Shown one piece after another: positions 53,539-62,412 of a stretch of 64,000 nt of DNA. The stretch comes from SB21 sp964415295 (GTDB lineage Bacteria > CLD3 > SB21): NCBI GenBank assembly GCA_964415295.1, contig CAYPYN010000003.1:372001-436000 (forward strand), in the 5' to 3' direction. Within the stretch, counting starts at the first letter, position 1. Every line of letters starts with the position of its first letter. The position numbers and the translations under genes were made by a program. Under the pieces are notes generated by a model. That model saw nothing but the letters and a program-made list of their open reading frames with translations. It had not been told where the DNA came from and made no database searches.

Positions 53539-54414
53539 TTACTCACTCCAATCCGGATATGTGTCAATGGCCTTATTATCGGTCACATTGGTCAGATTCT
53601 TTCCGGACGCACTCATAGTAAATATTTCCATATTGCCCGTGCGGTTTGAAACAAAGGCAATGGTATTACCACCCGGTGCATAGACCGGAAAGCCGTTGAA
53701 ATGGAGCGAATCACCAGGCATAAGATCGGCCACACTTTTTGTGGCAATGGTGAGTACGGAGATATGATTATTTCTTGTGAACACAATCCGTGTTCCATCC
53801 GGCGAAAAAGCCGGATTCGTGTTATCGCCTAAGCCGTTTGTTAAATTTTCGACAGAGCCTCCGAGACCATTCATGATCATAATATCGGAATTCCCGCCGC
53901 CGATATTACGTGTGAACGCAATCCTGGAATCATCAAATGAGAACGCAGGTTCCGCGTTGAGGGTGTCTCCGGAGTTGAACGTCAATTGTGTCAAACCAGT
54001 TCCGGTGCTATTCATAAGGAATAAATTGTAATTTCTGACAAAGACGATCTTATTGCCTCTTTTGGAAATTCGGGCATCGCTATACTCCAGTTGGTCGGCC
54101 GAAATTTTTGCCAATTCTCCATTCTGCGAAAGATAAAGTCCATTACCCGGTCCGCCGTCGGACATGAATAATAGTTTTTTACCATCAAAGGAAAGGCTGG
54201 GTCGCAAATCGTCAAAAAGACTTGCCGACATATTGGTAATAGCGGTTCCGGATCCGCTGTTGTGGAAGATCTCAAAATCGCCGGTCCGGTTACTTTGAAA
54301 GACGAGAGTGCCGCTTACACCCGTAGTGATGGCGTGTTCGTCGGTGGTCGGATTATCAGTGCCACAGGAAACAACGGCCAATAACAAGAAAACGATCGAA
54401 AGTCTTCTTTTCAT
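53539..54414 (-). CDS. PD40/TolB-like beta-propeller lipoprotein
   Basis: The 291-residue protein has lipobox VVSC (Cys17) and a run of PD40-type strands (FQSNRTGDFEIF, FSPDGTRIVFTRN, FVSNRTGNMEIFTM), giving about six blades. It is probably an outer-membrane or periplasmic lipoprotein. The start overlaps the stop of the TPR gene by 4 bases. Confidence 0.9.
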   Translation of the reverse strand: MKRRLSIVFLLLAVVSCGTDNPTTDEHAITTGVSGTLVFQSNRTGDFEIFHNSGSGTAITNMSASLFDDLRPSLSFDGKKLLFMSDGGPGNGLYLSQNGELAKISADQLEYSDARISKRGNKIVFVRNYNLFLMNSTGTGLTQLTFNSGDTLNAEPAFSFDDSRIAFTRNIGGGNSDIMIMNGLGGSVENLTNGLGDNTNPAFSPDGTRIVFTRNNHISVLTIATKSVADLMPGDSLHFNGFPVYAPGGNTIAFVSNRTGNMEIFTMSASGKNLTNVTDNKAIDTYPDWSE

Positions 54415-55484
54415 TTCTTTACGGATTCATCCAGTTTTTCTTTGGCCATGTTCAACCGCCGGCGGACTTCTTCCGACGGCTGCATTTTCATGGAAATATT
54501 CAGGTATTTTACGGCGTTGGCATAGTCCTTATTCTTAAAATACCCCCATCCTAATATGTCAGCCGATTCGATATTGTTCGGTTTGAGTTCGTTGGCCGCC
54601 TGAGCCATTTTGATTCCCCATTCGATATCCACATCTTTGTCAATAAGCACCCAGGCAACGGTATTATAATTGTGAAATTTATTACCGTCAGGCAGTTCTA
54701 GTATCTGATTGAATATTTCTTTGGCTCTGGTCGATTCACCGCTCTTCCAAAGGCTGGCGGCATAATTGGCCTTCAGCGCCGGATCTTTAGGATCGAACTT
54801 GATCAATTCGCCGTAATAGTATGTGGCTTTAGAGAAGTTTTCGACACCGTAATAGAGCTCGCCGAGATTGTATAGGGTTTTTGTATCGGTAGGTCTCAGT
54901 TCGAGCGCTTTTTGATATTGTTCTATGCACTTGGCCGTCTGGGCTTTTTCATTATACAAAAAACCCAGCATCGTATGCAGTTCAAAAGTATTTATCGACG
55001 TGGATTCCGCGAATTCAAGTTCACGTAAGGCCTCGTCTATATTGTTTTTTTCGTACGCATGATAACCCAGAACGAGGTGTGCGAACCCGTTTTCGCTGTC
55101 TACAGCCAATGCTCTGTTGACAAAGGTTATGGATTGCTCAAGCATGGCGTTTTTCATTTCGGTATTCCTGGAGGCTTTGTGTTTCATAGCGGCAATAAAA
55201 TAGGCTTCAGCAGAACGAGCCAAAGCATCCGCAAATGAATTGTCCAGTTCAACGGCTTTGATCAAAGACGTTAAGGCTTTTTCAGGATCGTTTTTCTCAA
55301 TTGCGGCCACGCCTTCCTTGTATAGATCGATAGCTCTTTTCGGTACACCCGGATAAGGGTTGCCGGTCATATAGCTCTTTCCTAGGAAAGCCAGAGCGGC
55401 AATCGCCAAAACGGCGCCAAATATTAGTATTTTATTTTTCCAAATCGGCTGCGCAACGGGTGACTTTTTGTTTTGATCGGACAT
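54411..55484 (-). CDS. Membrane-anchored TPR-repeat protein
   Basis: This 357-residue protein has a short cytoplasmic stretch, one membrane segment near residues 20-40 and seven or so TPR units, including ALEKNDPEKALTSLIKAVEL-like repeats through to the C-terminus. ATG at 55482-55484 is supported by AAGGAG 6 bases upstream; a longer in-frame form would run into the polA end. It probably supports protein complexes in the periplasm. Confidence 0.88.
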   Translation of the reverse strand: MSDQNKKSPVAQPIWKNKILIFGAVLAIAALAFLGKSYMTGNPYPGVPKRAIDLYKEGVAAIEKNDPEKALTSLIKAVELDNSFADALARSAEAYFIAAMKHKASRNTEMKNAMLEQSITFVNRALAVDSENGFAHLVLGYHAYEKNNIDEALRELEFAESTSINTFELHTMLGFLYNEKAQTAKCIEQYQKALELRPTDTKTLYNLGELYYGVENFSKATYYYGELIKFDPKDPALKANYAASLWKSGESTRAKEIFNQILELPDGNKFHNYNTVAWVLIDKDVDIEWGIKMAQAANELKPNNIESADILGWGYFKNKDYANAVKYLNISMKMQPSEEVRRRLNMAKEKLDESVKK

Positions 55485-55527
55485 TCCGTACTCCTTAGGT
55501 TTATCAATTATAATTAGAATATGACAT

Positions 55528-58260
55528 TTATTTTGTCTCCAGCCAGTTTTCACCGACACCGATATCGACTTTCAATGGCGCCTTGAGTGATACGGCCTGT
55601 TCCATTTTCTCCTTGACGAGGCCTTTCATGTTATCGATTTCGCCGGGAGCAACCTCAAAAACCAGCTCGTCGTGAACCTGTAATATCATCTTAGATCTTA
55701 ATTTCTCTTTTTTCATCGCCTCGTCAATATCGATCATGGCCAGCTTAATGATTTCTGCGGCCGTACCTTGGATCGGCGTATTGGTGGCGGCCCGTTCTGC
55801 GAACTGTCTTACCGTAAAGTTCTTACTCTGGAGATCCGGGAGGTATCGCCGCCGTCCGAACATCGTAGTCACATATCCGTTGGACCGCCCTTGTTCCAGG
55901 ATCGCTTCGATGCACGACTTAATGTTGGGGTAAGTGGAGAAATAATTTTGTATGAATTCTTTAGCCTCGCTCTGGGTCATTCCTATCCTGTTCGCCAGTC
56001 CGAACGGAGAAATGCCATAAATGATGCCGAAATTAATGTCTTTGGCCTTGCGGCGCAAGTCTTTTGTCACTCCGTCTTTCGGCACTTTGAATACCAAAGA
56101 TGCCGTGGCCGTGTGGATGTCCTCATCGTTACGAAAAGCCTCGATGAGATTCTCGTCGCCGGACATGTGGGCCATTACGCGCAATTCGATCTGAGAATAG
56201 TCGGCCGATAGCAGTACCCATGAATGATCTTGCGGGGTGAAGGCTTTTCGTATTTCGCGGCCAAGGTCGCTCCGAATTGGGATATTCTGAAAGTTGGGAT
56301 TGCTGGAAGACAGTCTGCCGGTTGACGCGATGGTCTGGCTGAACGTGGTATGTATACGTTTTGTCTTAGTGTTGATCAGCGGCGGCAATCCGTCGATGTA
56401 AGTGGATTTTAGTTTTGACAACTGTCGGTAAGCCAGGATCGCATCAATGATGGGCAGGCTCTTGTACATTTCAAGAATCTTTACATCGGTCGCATATTGT
56501 TTGGTCTTTCCCGTGCGTTTCGGTTTTTCGATGCCGGCCAGTTTATGAATCTGAAGTTTCTCAAAAAGTATCTCACCCAATTGCTGCGGCGAATTCATAT
56601 TAAACGAAAGACCGGCTTCTTCGAATATGGTCTTTTCCTTTATCCCGATGGCTTCGGCAAATTCCCGCGACATATCCTTTAGAATATTCTGGTTGAGCCA
56701 TACTCCATGATATTCCATGTCTACCAGAACCGGCAGCAGACGCATTTCAATATCTCTAAATATGCTGTCCGATTTTGTTTCTGTAAGCTTCTTGGATAAT
56801 TTCTTCTGAAGTTGTAACACACAATCGGCATCCTCGCATGCATAATCGCTGATTTTCTCAAGAGGGACATCGCGCATGCTGGTTTGGTTTTTACCCGAAC
56901 CGATCAGAGCCGATGTCGGGATTTTGTCCATATTCAGGTACTCTTTCGCCAAAGCGTCGATATTGACGTCCTTTTCGGAGTTGATGAGGTGCGCCGCGAT
57001 CATGGTGTCAAAATCGTAACCTTTAAGTTCAATGCCCTCCGTCCTGAGAACCAGCGCGTCATACTTGATATTCTGCCCGTACTTTCTGACGGAGGGATTT
57101 TCAAGTATCGGTTTTAGGCGCTTGAGGATATCCTGTTTCTTAAGAGCTCCGTTAACCGCTACATAGTATGCTTCATGGCCTTTGACTGCAAAGGATAAAC
57201 CTACCAGTTCGGCGCGCATAGGATCGACATCGGTGGTCTCCGTATCTACGGACAGTGCCGACGCCTTTTCCAGCTCATTTGCCAGTTCGTCAAATGCCTT
57301 TTGATCGTTGATCAAATGGTATTGCCCTGTGCGGTGGGCCGGTCTTTCTTCTTCAGTAGAATTGTCCTGTTCCTCAGCGAAAAGATCACTTTCATTGTTG
57401 GAGAAACGTTTGATCAATGAGCTGAATTCAAGTTTTCGAAGCAGGGTTAGCAATTCGTCCAGGTTCTTTTTTCCGGATTTCAACCTGTGAAAATCGATTT
57501 GGATCGGCGTGTGAGTATCAATGGTCGCAAGATCCTTGGACAGGAAGGCGTCGTCGCGATGCGTGATCAGATTTTCTTTGACCTTACCTTTGACCTCGTC
57601 GATACGCTCGTACAACTTTTCAATACTGCCAAATGTCTGAATGAGCTTAGCAGCGGTTTTTTCTCCTATGCCTTTGACGCCGGGAATGTTATCCGCCGAA
57701 TCGCCCATAAGGCCTAACATGTCGGTTACATGTTGGGGTGTGACCCCGAACTTTTCGACCACACCGCCGGCATCCACGATGTCGGGAGAACCGCCTTTTT
57801 TGAGAGGGTTGTACATTTTGATCCGGTCGGATATCAATTGCATGAAATCCTTGTCTCCCGTCACCATGTATGCCTCGATGTTTTGTTGGGCCGCCCGAAC
57901 AGACAGCGTACCTATGATATCATCGGCCTCAAAGCCGGGCAATTCGATTACAGGAACACCCAGAGCTACGGATAATGCTTTTAATTGAGGAAGCTGAGGT
58001 ACCATGTCCTCCGGCATTTTCTCGCGGGTCGCTTTGTAAGCCGGGAATTTCTTGTGTCTAAAGGTTGGTTCAGGCGTGTCGAAAACGACGGCGACATAGT
58101 CGGGCTTTTCATCGTCGAGTATTTTGACGAGCGCATTGATAAATCCGAAAACGGCACTGGTGTTTTCGCCTTTCGAATTTCTCAGCGGACTGCTGATGAA
58201 TGCAAAATACGCGCGATAGGCGAGAGCCATTCCGTCCAATAGGAATAATCGTTCCGACAT
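55528..58260 (-). CDS. polA: DNA polymerase I
   Basis: The 910-residue protein has all three PolA domains: the 5'-3' exonuclease (1-290, with FLLDGMALAYRA and MVTGDKDFMQL), a 3'-5' exonuclease (about 310-500) whose ALSVDTETTD keeps the catalytic Asp and Glu, and the polymerase domain with LSADYSQIELRVMAHMS (motif A), RRKAKDINFGIIYG (O-helix) and LQVHDELVFEV (motif C). It fills gaps and removes RNA primers. A candidate promoter lies at 58291-58319. Confidence 0.98.
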   Translation of the reverse strand: MSERLFLLDGMALAYRAYFAFISSPLRNSKGENTSAVFGFINALVKILDDEKPDYVAVVFDTPEPTFRHKKFPAYKATREKMPEDMVPQLPQLKALSVALGVPVIELPGFEADDIIGTLSVRAAQQNIEAYMVTGDKDFMQLISDRIKMYNPLKKGGSPDIVDAGGVVEKFGVTPQHVTDMLGLMGDSADNIPGVKGIGEKTAAKLIQTFGSIEKLYERIDEVKGKVKENLITHRDDAFLSKDLATIDTHTPIQIDFHRLKSGKKNLDELLTLLRKLEFSSLIKRFSNNESDLFAEEQDNSTEEERPAHRTGQYHLINDQKAFDELANELEKASALSVDTETTDVDPMRAELVGLSFAVKGHEAYYVAVNGALKKQDILKRLKPILENPSVRKYGQNIKYDALVLRTEGIELKGYDFDTMIAAHLINSEKDVNIDALAKEYLNMDKIPTSALIGSGKNQTSMRDVPLEKISDYACEDADCVLQLQKKLSKKLTETKSDSIFRDIEMRLLPVLVDMEYHGVWLNQNILKDMSREFAEAIGIKEKTIFEEAGLSFNMNSPQQLGEILFEKLQIHKLAGIEKPKRTGKTKQYATDVKILEMYKSLPIIDAILAYRQLSKLKSTYIDGLPPLINTKTKRIHTTFSQTIASTGRLSSSNPNFQNIPIRSDLGREIRKAFTPQDHSWVLLSADYSQIELRVMAHMSGDENLIEAFRNDEDIHTATASLVFKVPKDGVTKDLRRKAKDINFGIIYGISPFGLANRIGMTQSEAKEFIQNYFSTYPNIKSCIEAILEQGRSNGYVTTMFGRRRYLPDLQSKNFTVRQFAERAATNTPIQGTAAEIIKLAMIDIDEAMKKEKLRSKMILQVHDELVFEVAPGEIDNMKGLVKEKMEQAVSLKAPLKVDIGVGENWLETK

Positions 58261-58290
58261 AGTAAGTGGTTGTGTGAAAAAATGCGCTGT

Positions 58291-58319
58291 AAATTACACT
58301 TCGGTCTGCATAAATACAA
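58291..58319 (-). promoter_or_regulatory. Candidate promoter of polA
   Basis: On the minus strand TTGTAT (58314-58319) and TAATTT (58291-58296) are 17 bases apart, 30 bases before the polA ATG at 58260, in the 169-base divergent gap. Weak consensus match only. Confidence 0.35.
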
Positions 58320-58429
58320 GGCTTTTTGGAATCCATCGGTGGCAAAATAGTATTGGTATTCGTAACGAAGATTGGTTATTTTTAAGAGTAATCCAGAAAC
58401 ATTTATTCATTTAAAATACGAGGTGAGTT

Positions 58430-59167
58430 ATGCGAACTATTCTTATTTGTCTTGCAGCCGTTTTCTTATTATTGATCAAGACGGACTCCGCCGCGACCCA
58501 GATTGCGGTAGAAGGCGTTAAGTTCGGAACGGGCGTCGAAAAGAATGAAGTCGTCGGTGAGGCAACGTCCTTTTCGGCTGAGACTGAAAAAGTGTTTTGT
58601 TGGTTTCGGATCACGGGCGCTCAAGGCAAGACCGTTATGGTGAAATGGTACCGCAACGACGTGTTTGTCTCCGAGACGCCGCTGGAGATCATCTCCAATA
58701 ATATGCGGACCCATGCTTACAAAACCATCTATGGTAATGGCGGCACATACCGTGTAGACGTAATTGATGACGAAGGCAAGGTCATACAATCGTCCCAATT
58801 CCTCGTTACCGGGGGTACCACGGAGAGTGCGAAAGTTTCCGGGCCTGACGGCGATCTCCAAATCGAGTCGCTGAAATTTGGAACCGGAGTGGAGAAAAGC
58901 GAGGTGGTTGGCGAAGCGAATGCTTTCCCGGCTTCCACCGAGAAAGTATATTGCTGGCTCAAAGTATTGGGAGGCAATGAAAAGACCGTCACTGTAAAAT
59001 GGTATTTTAAAAATGTATTTATGAACGACGTGCCACTTGAAATAAAATCCAATTTGATGCGGACCTATGCCGTGAAAACCATTGCAGGCAACCGCGGAGA
59101 ATGGCGTGTAGAGGTTGTGAGCCCGTCGGGAGCGGTGTTACAAGCGGCCGCATTTACTATTGAGTGA
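58430..59167 (+). CDS. Secreted protein with two tandem DUF2914 domains
   Basis: The 245-residue protein has a signal peptide (to about residue 22) and two clearly homologous halves. Each starts with a VKFGTGVEKNEVVGE-type strand, contains a Cys-Trp pair (VFCWFRI, VYCWLKV) and VKWY, and ends with an RV(D/E)V strand. This is the DUF2914 pattern, duplicated. The function is unknown. A strong GAGGTGAG ribosome-binding site precedes the ATG, and a terminator follows at 59186. Confidence 0.88.
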   Translation: MRTILICLAAVFLLLIKTDSAATQIAVEGVKFGTGVEKNEVVGEATSFSAETEKVFCWFRITGAQGKTVMVKWYRNDVFVSETPLEIISNNMRTHAYKTIYGNGGTYRVDVIDDEGKVIQSSQFLVTGGTTESAKVSGPDGDLQIESLKFGTGVEKSEVVGEANAFPASTEKVYCWLKVLGGNEKTVTVKWYFKNVFMNDVPLEIKSNLMRTYAVKTIAGNRGEWRVEVVSPSGAVLQAAAFTIE

Positions 59168-59185
59168 TCAAAGTTGCCCTTGAAT

Positions 59186-59218
59186 AAAATGCAGGAATCG
59201 CCTTCCTGCATTTTTTTT
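59186..59218 (+). terminator. Intrinsic terminator after the DUF2914 gene
   Basis: A 12-bp stem (AAAATGCAGGAA at 59186-59197 with TTCCTGCATTTT at 59203-59214) encloses a 5-base loop and ends in a run of T. It begins 18 bases after the stop codon. Confidence 0.9.
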
Positions 59219-59293
59219 GTACGAAGTTTCGTTGTTGTTTTTGAAAATCTGTTTTTATAGTATGGTAGCGAGCATTAGCGAAGGATAAGTGAA

Positions 59294-60571
59294 ATGAAGC
59301 TGCATTCAAAAATCTTGCTTGGGTTGGTAGTGGGTCTTATCGGAGGCATCGTGACCAATCAGGTGCTGGGCGGAGGTGTCCATCCCGGACTTGAATTCTT
59401 TATTGCCAATGTGACCGATCCGATCGGCCAGGTATTTCTTCGGCTACTATTTATGATCGTTGTGCCGCTGGTGTTCGCTTCCCTGGCGCTCGGCGTGGCG
59501 AATCTGGGGGATCTGGGAACTCTGGGTAAGATAGGATTACGCACGCTGTTGTATTTCCTGGTGCTTACAACCGCGGCAACGATTATCGGATTATTCCTGG
59601 TAGAAATCTTTCAACCCGGAAAAGGATTTGATGCGTCCGTACAAGCACGCCTGATGGAACTCTATGGTGAAAGTTCTTCCAAGGTGATCGATCGAAGTAA
59701 GGAAATCACATTTACGCTCATGACCTTTGTGGATATGGTACTGCCGCGCAATATACTGAAAGCCTTTGTCGATATGCAGATGCTGCCGATCATATTGGTC
59801 GCGTTGTTGTTCGGTATTGTTCTAACCAAGATGAATGCTCCGGAGGTTGATTCTCTCAAACGAGGGCTGAACGGCCTCAACGAATTCTCCGTACGGATCG
59901 TCGATATGGCGATGAATCTGGCACCGTATGCTGTACCGTGCCTTATTTTTGGTGTATCGGCCCGTTTTGGATTTGAAATTCTCAAACCTTTGGGTATGTA
60001 TGTCATTTTGGTTTTTACCGGATATCTGATTCATCTGATTGTTGTTTATTCAATTATTCTACGGACAGCAGCCGGCGTCAACCCGTGGAAGTTCTTCAAG
60101 GCCATAAAGCCGATCATGATCACGGCCTTTTCCACGAGTTCAAGTAACGCGACACTTCCGACTACCATTCGTGTCAGCGAAGAGGACCTGCGTATTTCTC
60201 CAAAGATCGCTGGTTTTGTTTTGCCGCTGGGCGCGACGGCCAATATGAACGGAACGGCGCTGTATGAGGGACTGACCGTGCTTTTTATAGCGCAAATATT
60301 CGGCGTCGATCTTACGCTGGGCCAACAGGCAATGGTCGTGGTTATGACCGTACTCACGGCCATCGGTACGGCCGGCGTGCCGGGCGGCTCACTTCCACTG
60401 ATAGTACTTGTCCTGCAGTCGGTCGGAGTTCCTCCCGAAGGCATAGGTATTATCCTCGGAGTGGACCGAATTCTTGACATGGGACGAACGGTTCTTAATG
60501 TGACCGGCGACGTGACGGCCGCGGCTTATATTGCCAAAACCCAGGGGGAGCCGGTCCGGTTTGATTCGTAA
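59294..60571 (+). CDS. Dicarboxylate/amino-acid:cation symporter (DAACS family)
   Basis: This 425-residue protein has eight membrane helices plus two re-entrant loops. The serine-rich TAFSTSSSNATLPTT (HP1) and the ATANMNGTAL (TM7) motifs are complete, as in GltP and DctA. It takes up glutamate, aspartate or C4-dicarboxylates with protons or sodium; the exact ion and substrate cannot be read here. AGGAT precedes the ATG. Confidence 0.95.
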   Translation: MKLHSKILLGLVVGLIGGIVTNQVLGGGVHPGLEFFIANVTDPIGQVFLRLLFMIVVPLVFASLALGVANLGDLGTLGKIGLRTLLYFLVLTTAATIIGLFLVEIFQPGKGFDASVQARLMELYGESSSKVIDRSKEITFTLMTFVDMVLPRNILKAFVDMQMLPIILVALLFGIVLTKMNAPEVDSLKRGLNGLNEFSVRIVDMAMNLAPYAVPCLIFGVSARFGFEILKPLGMYVILVFTGYLIHLIVVYSIILRTAAGVNPWKFFKAIKPIMITAFSTSSSNATLPTTIRVSEEDLRISPKIAGFVLPLGATANMNGTALYEGLTVLFIAQIFGVDLTLGQQAMVVVMTVLTAIGTAGVPGGSLPLIVLVLQSVGVPPEGIGIILGVDRILDMGRTVLNVTGDVTAAAYIAKTQGEPVRFDS

Positions 60572-60626
60572 TTATTTTTTGACTTTTTGAACATTATGAA
60601 TTAGATTGCGTTAAGAAAGGAAAAGT

Positions 60627-61037
60627 ATGGAAAAGAAAAATATCAAGATCATTGTTGGTGTGGCTGTTGTCATTTCGGTTCTGGCATTTCTCAGTGTCAG
60701 CGGCTTTAATGAGGGAAAGTCTTATTATAAATTTGTTGATGAGCTCGTAGCTATGGGTCCCGATGCCTATAAGAAGCATTTGAAGGTTCATGGCAATGTT
60801 GTCAGCGGAAGCATCAAAAAAGACCAGGATAAATTGGAGTTTCTATTGACGCGGAACGGTGCTACCATACCTGTGAAATACATTGGAAAAGCTCCGGTAC
60901 CGGATACGTTCAAGGATGAATGTGAAGCCGTGATAGACGGCCGTTTCAAAGAGGACGGCACGTTTGAAGGCACGCAAATTCAGGCCAAATGTGCATCCAA
61001 ATACGAAGTGGATTACAAGGACCTGAAAGGATCCTGA
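60627..61037 (+). CDS. ccmE: Cytochrome c maturation protein CcmE-like, CxxxY type
   Basis: The 136-residue protein has one N-terminal membrane anchor (residues 7-26) and an OB-fold domain with HLKVHGNVVSGSI, PVKYIGKAPVPDTF and CEAVIDGRF. The haem-attachment region reads KCASKY (Cys122, Tyr126), the CxxxY variant known from some archaeal and deltaproteobacterial CcmE proteins, instead of the common HxxxY. No other ccm gene is adjacent. A terminator follows. Confidence 0.88.
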   Translation: MEKKNIKIIVGVAVVISVLAFLSVSGFNEGKSYYKFVDELVAMGPDAYKKHLKVHGNVVSGSIKKDQDKLEFLLTRNGATIPVKYIGKAPVPDTFKDECEAVIDGRFKEDGTFEGTQIQAKCASKYEVDYKDLKGS

Positions 61038-61057
61038 CCATCTTTTCACCCCTTTTT

Positions 61058-61095
61058 AAAAAGATCATTCGGCAATACGAATGATCTTTTTTTTT
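61058..61095 (+). terminator. Intrinsic terminator after the ccmE-like gene
   Basis: A perfect 14-bp stem (61058-61071 with 61078-61091, core GATCATTCG) encloses a 6-base loop and is followed by a long T run to 61095. It begins 20 bases after the stop codon. Confidence 0.92.
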
Positions 61096-61110
61096 GTCAC
61101 CAGGCATACC

Positions 61111-62391
61111 ATGATGAATAATAGTAATACAAAACGCATCGTACTGTTCTTGCTGGCCTGGGCCACGATCGGTTTTGCCGGATATCGGTTGGGAAACGGG
61201 AAGACCGATGGACGCGAGAAATCGTCGGCGGTTCCGCGGCATCAATCCACCGGCTCGGCTGTGATTTATTTCGACGGAGATAAAGGAGCCGAATTTCTTG
61301 GACACCATTATCTCGGCCTAAAATATCCGAATGCTTTGTATCAGGGCTTTTTGGCCGTTCACTTTGATGAAATGGATTCCGTTTTGACGTTTCATAGTGC
61401 CGCGGGAAGAACTAACGCCCGTGCGAATCCAGGAGATCGCAATACCTTCACAAGAATTACCGGACATTTCGAAGAGGACAGCGAACATGCGGTCGATAAC
61501 CTGAGCTTTACGACGGGTTCGATGAGCGATCGTTTCGTAATCAAGGAAATCATAGAAACACAGAAGGATAGCGGCTATGCGATTGACGTAACGTTCGTTG
61601 TTGAGTTCTACAGACCGGTCGATGATACGATCAGCTTTTCCAATTTCAAGTTCCTTCTGGGATACGACGGGGATATCGGAAGTTCGCTGGGAGGCTTCAG
61701 CAATGACAGCAGCGGCTATTATGAAGATGACTCTACAGCAGCTGTTTATGTGTTTGATGACAGCTTGGGCTTGTATTCAGGGATGGCGATGGTAGACAAA
61801 CCGGCCTATGCCGCTGGCGGAAATTTTGCCGCCTGGCACCAAACGGTGAATAAAGAGGACGCTGATGATCGCGATCTGGATACGCTTTTATACTCTGTAA
61901 TGACACAACCAGGCTTTACGGCTGAAGCTCAAAATACGGACGCCATGGTCTATTGGGCGGTTGACCTTGGTACTATAACCCCACTGGACACGGTCAGGGA
62001 CACGCTTCGTTTCCGTTGGATCAACGGAAGGACCAAAAGCGCTGTGATCGGCGCAGCGCATGGTATGATATCCAAGGACGTCCTGCTGCCACATCAGGAA
62101 GTGGATGTGCCGGGCCGAATGATTCTTCACGCGAATTTCCCGAATCCCTTTAATCCAAATACATGTATCGCATTTGAACTAGAAAGTGAGAGTCTTGTAT
62201 CTCTGAAGGTTTACAACGTTCTAGGTCAGGAAATCGTTACTTTGTTCCGGGGACGAGCCGCGGCAGGGGTACACAAGCTTGATTGGGACGGGCGGGATCG
62301 CAGAGGAGTGCCTGTTTCAAGCGGCGTATACCTGTACCGACTTACTTCCGGCCAGACTGTTCTAACCCGCAAGATGCTTTTGCTGAAATAA
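61111..62391 (+). CDS. Secreted protein with Por/T9SS-type C-terminal sorting domain
   Basis: The protein (426 residues from ATG 61111) has an N-terminal signal anchor, a beta-rich central region of unknown family and a C-terminal domain of about 85 residues starting ANFPNPFNPNTCIAFEL. It continues with VSLKVYNVLGQEIVTL and ends in LTRKMLLLK. This is a type IX secretion sorting domain, typical of FCB bacteria. The cargo part has no recognised enzyme motif. A frame extension to 61081 runs into the terminator and is rejected. Confidence 0.87.
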   Translation: MMNNSNTKRIVLFLLAWATIGFAGYRLGNGKTDGREKSSAVPRHQSTGSAVIYFDGDKGAEFLGHHYLGLKYPNALYQGFLAVHFDEMDSVLTFHSAAGRTNARANPGDRNTFTRITGHFEEDSEHAVDNLSFTTGSMSDRFVIKEIIETQKDSGYAIDVTFVVEFYRPVDDTISFSNFKFLLGYDGDIGSSLGGFSNDSSGYYEDDSTAAVYVFDDSLGLYSGMAMVDKPAYAAGGNFAAWHQTVNKEDADDRDLDTLLYSVMTQPGFTAEAQNTDAMVYWAVDLGTITPLDTVRDTLRFRWINGRTKSAVIGAAHGMISKDVLLPHQEVDVPGRMILHANFPNPFNPNTCIAFELESESLVSLKVYNVLGQEIVTLFRGRAAAGVHKLDWDGRDRRGVPVSSGVYLYRLTSGQTVLTRKMLLLK

Positions 62392-62412
62392 TTCGGCATA
62401 AAGAATGAGACC

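Noticed and set aside
61081..61110. Longer start for the T9SS-type protein
   Set aside because: This stretch is the terminator stem and T-run of the ccmE unit.
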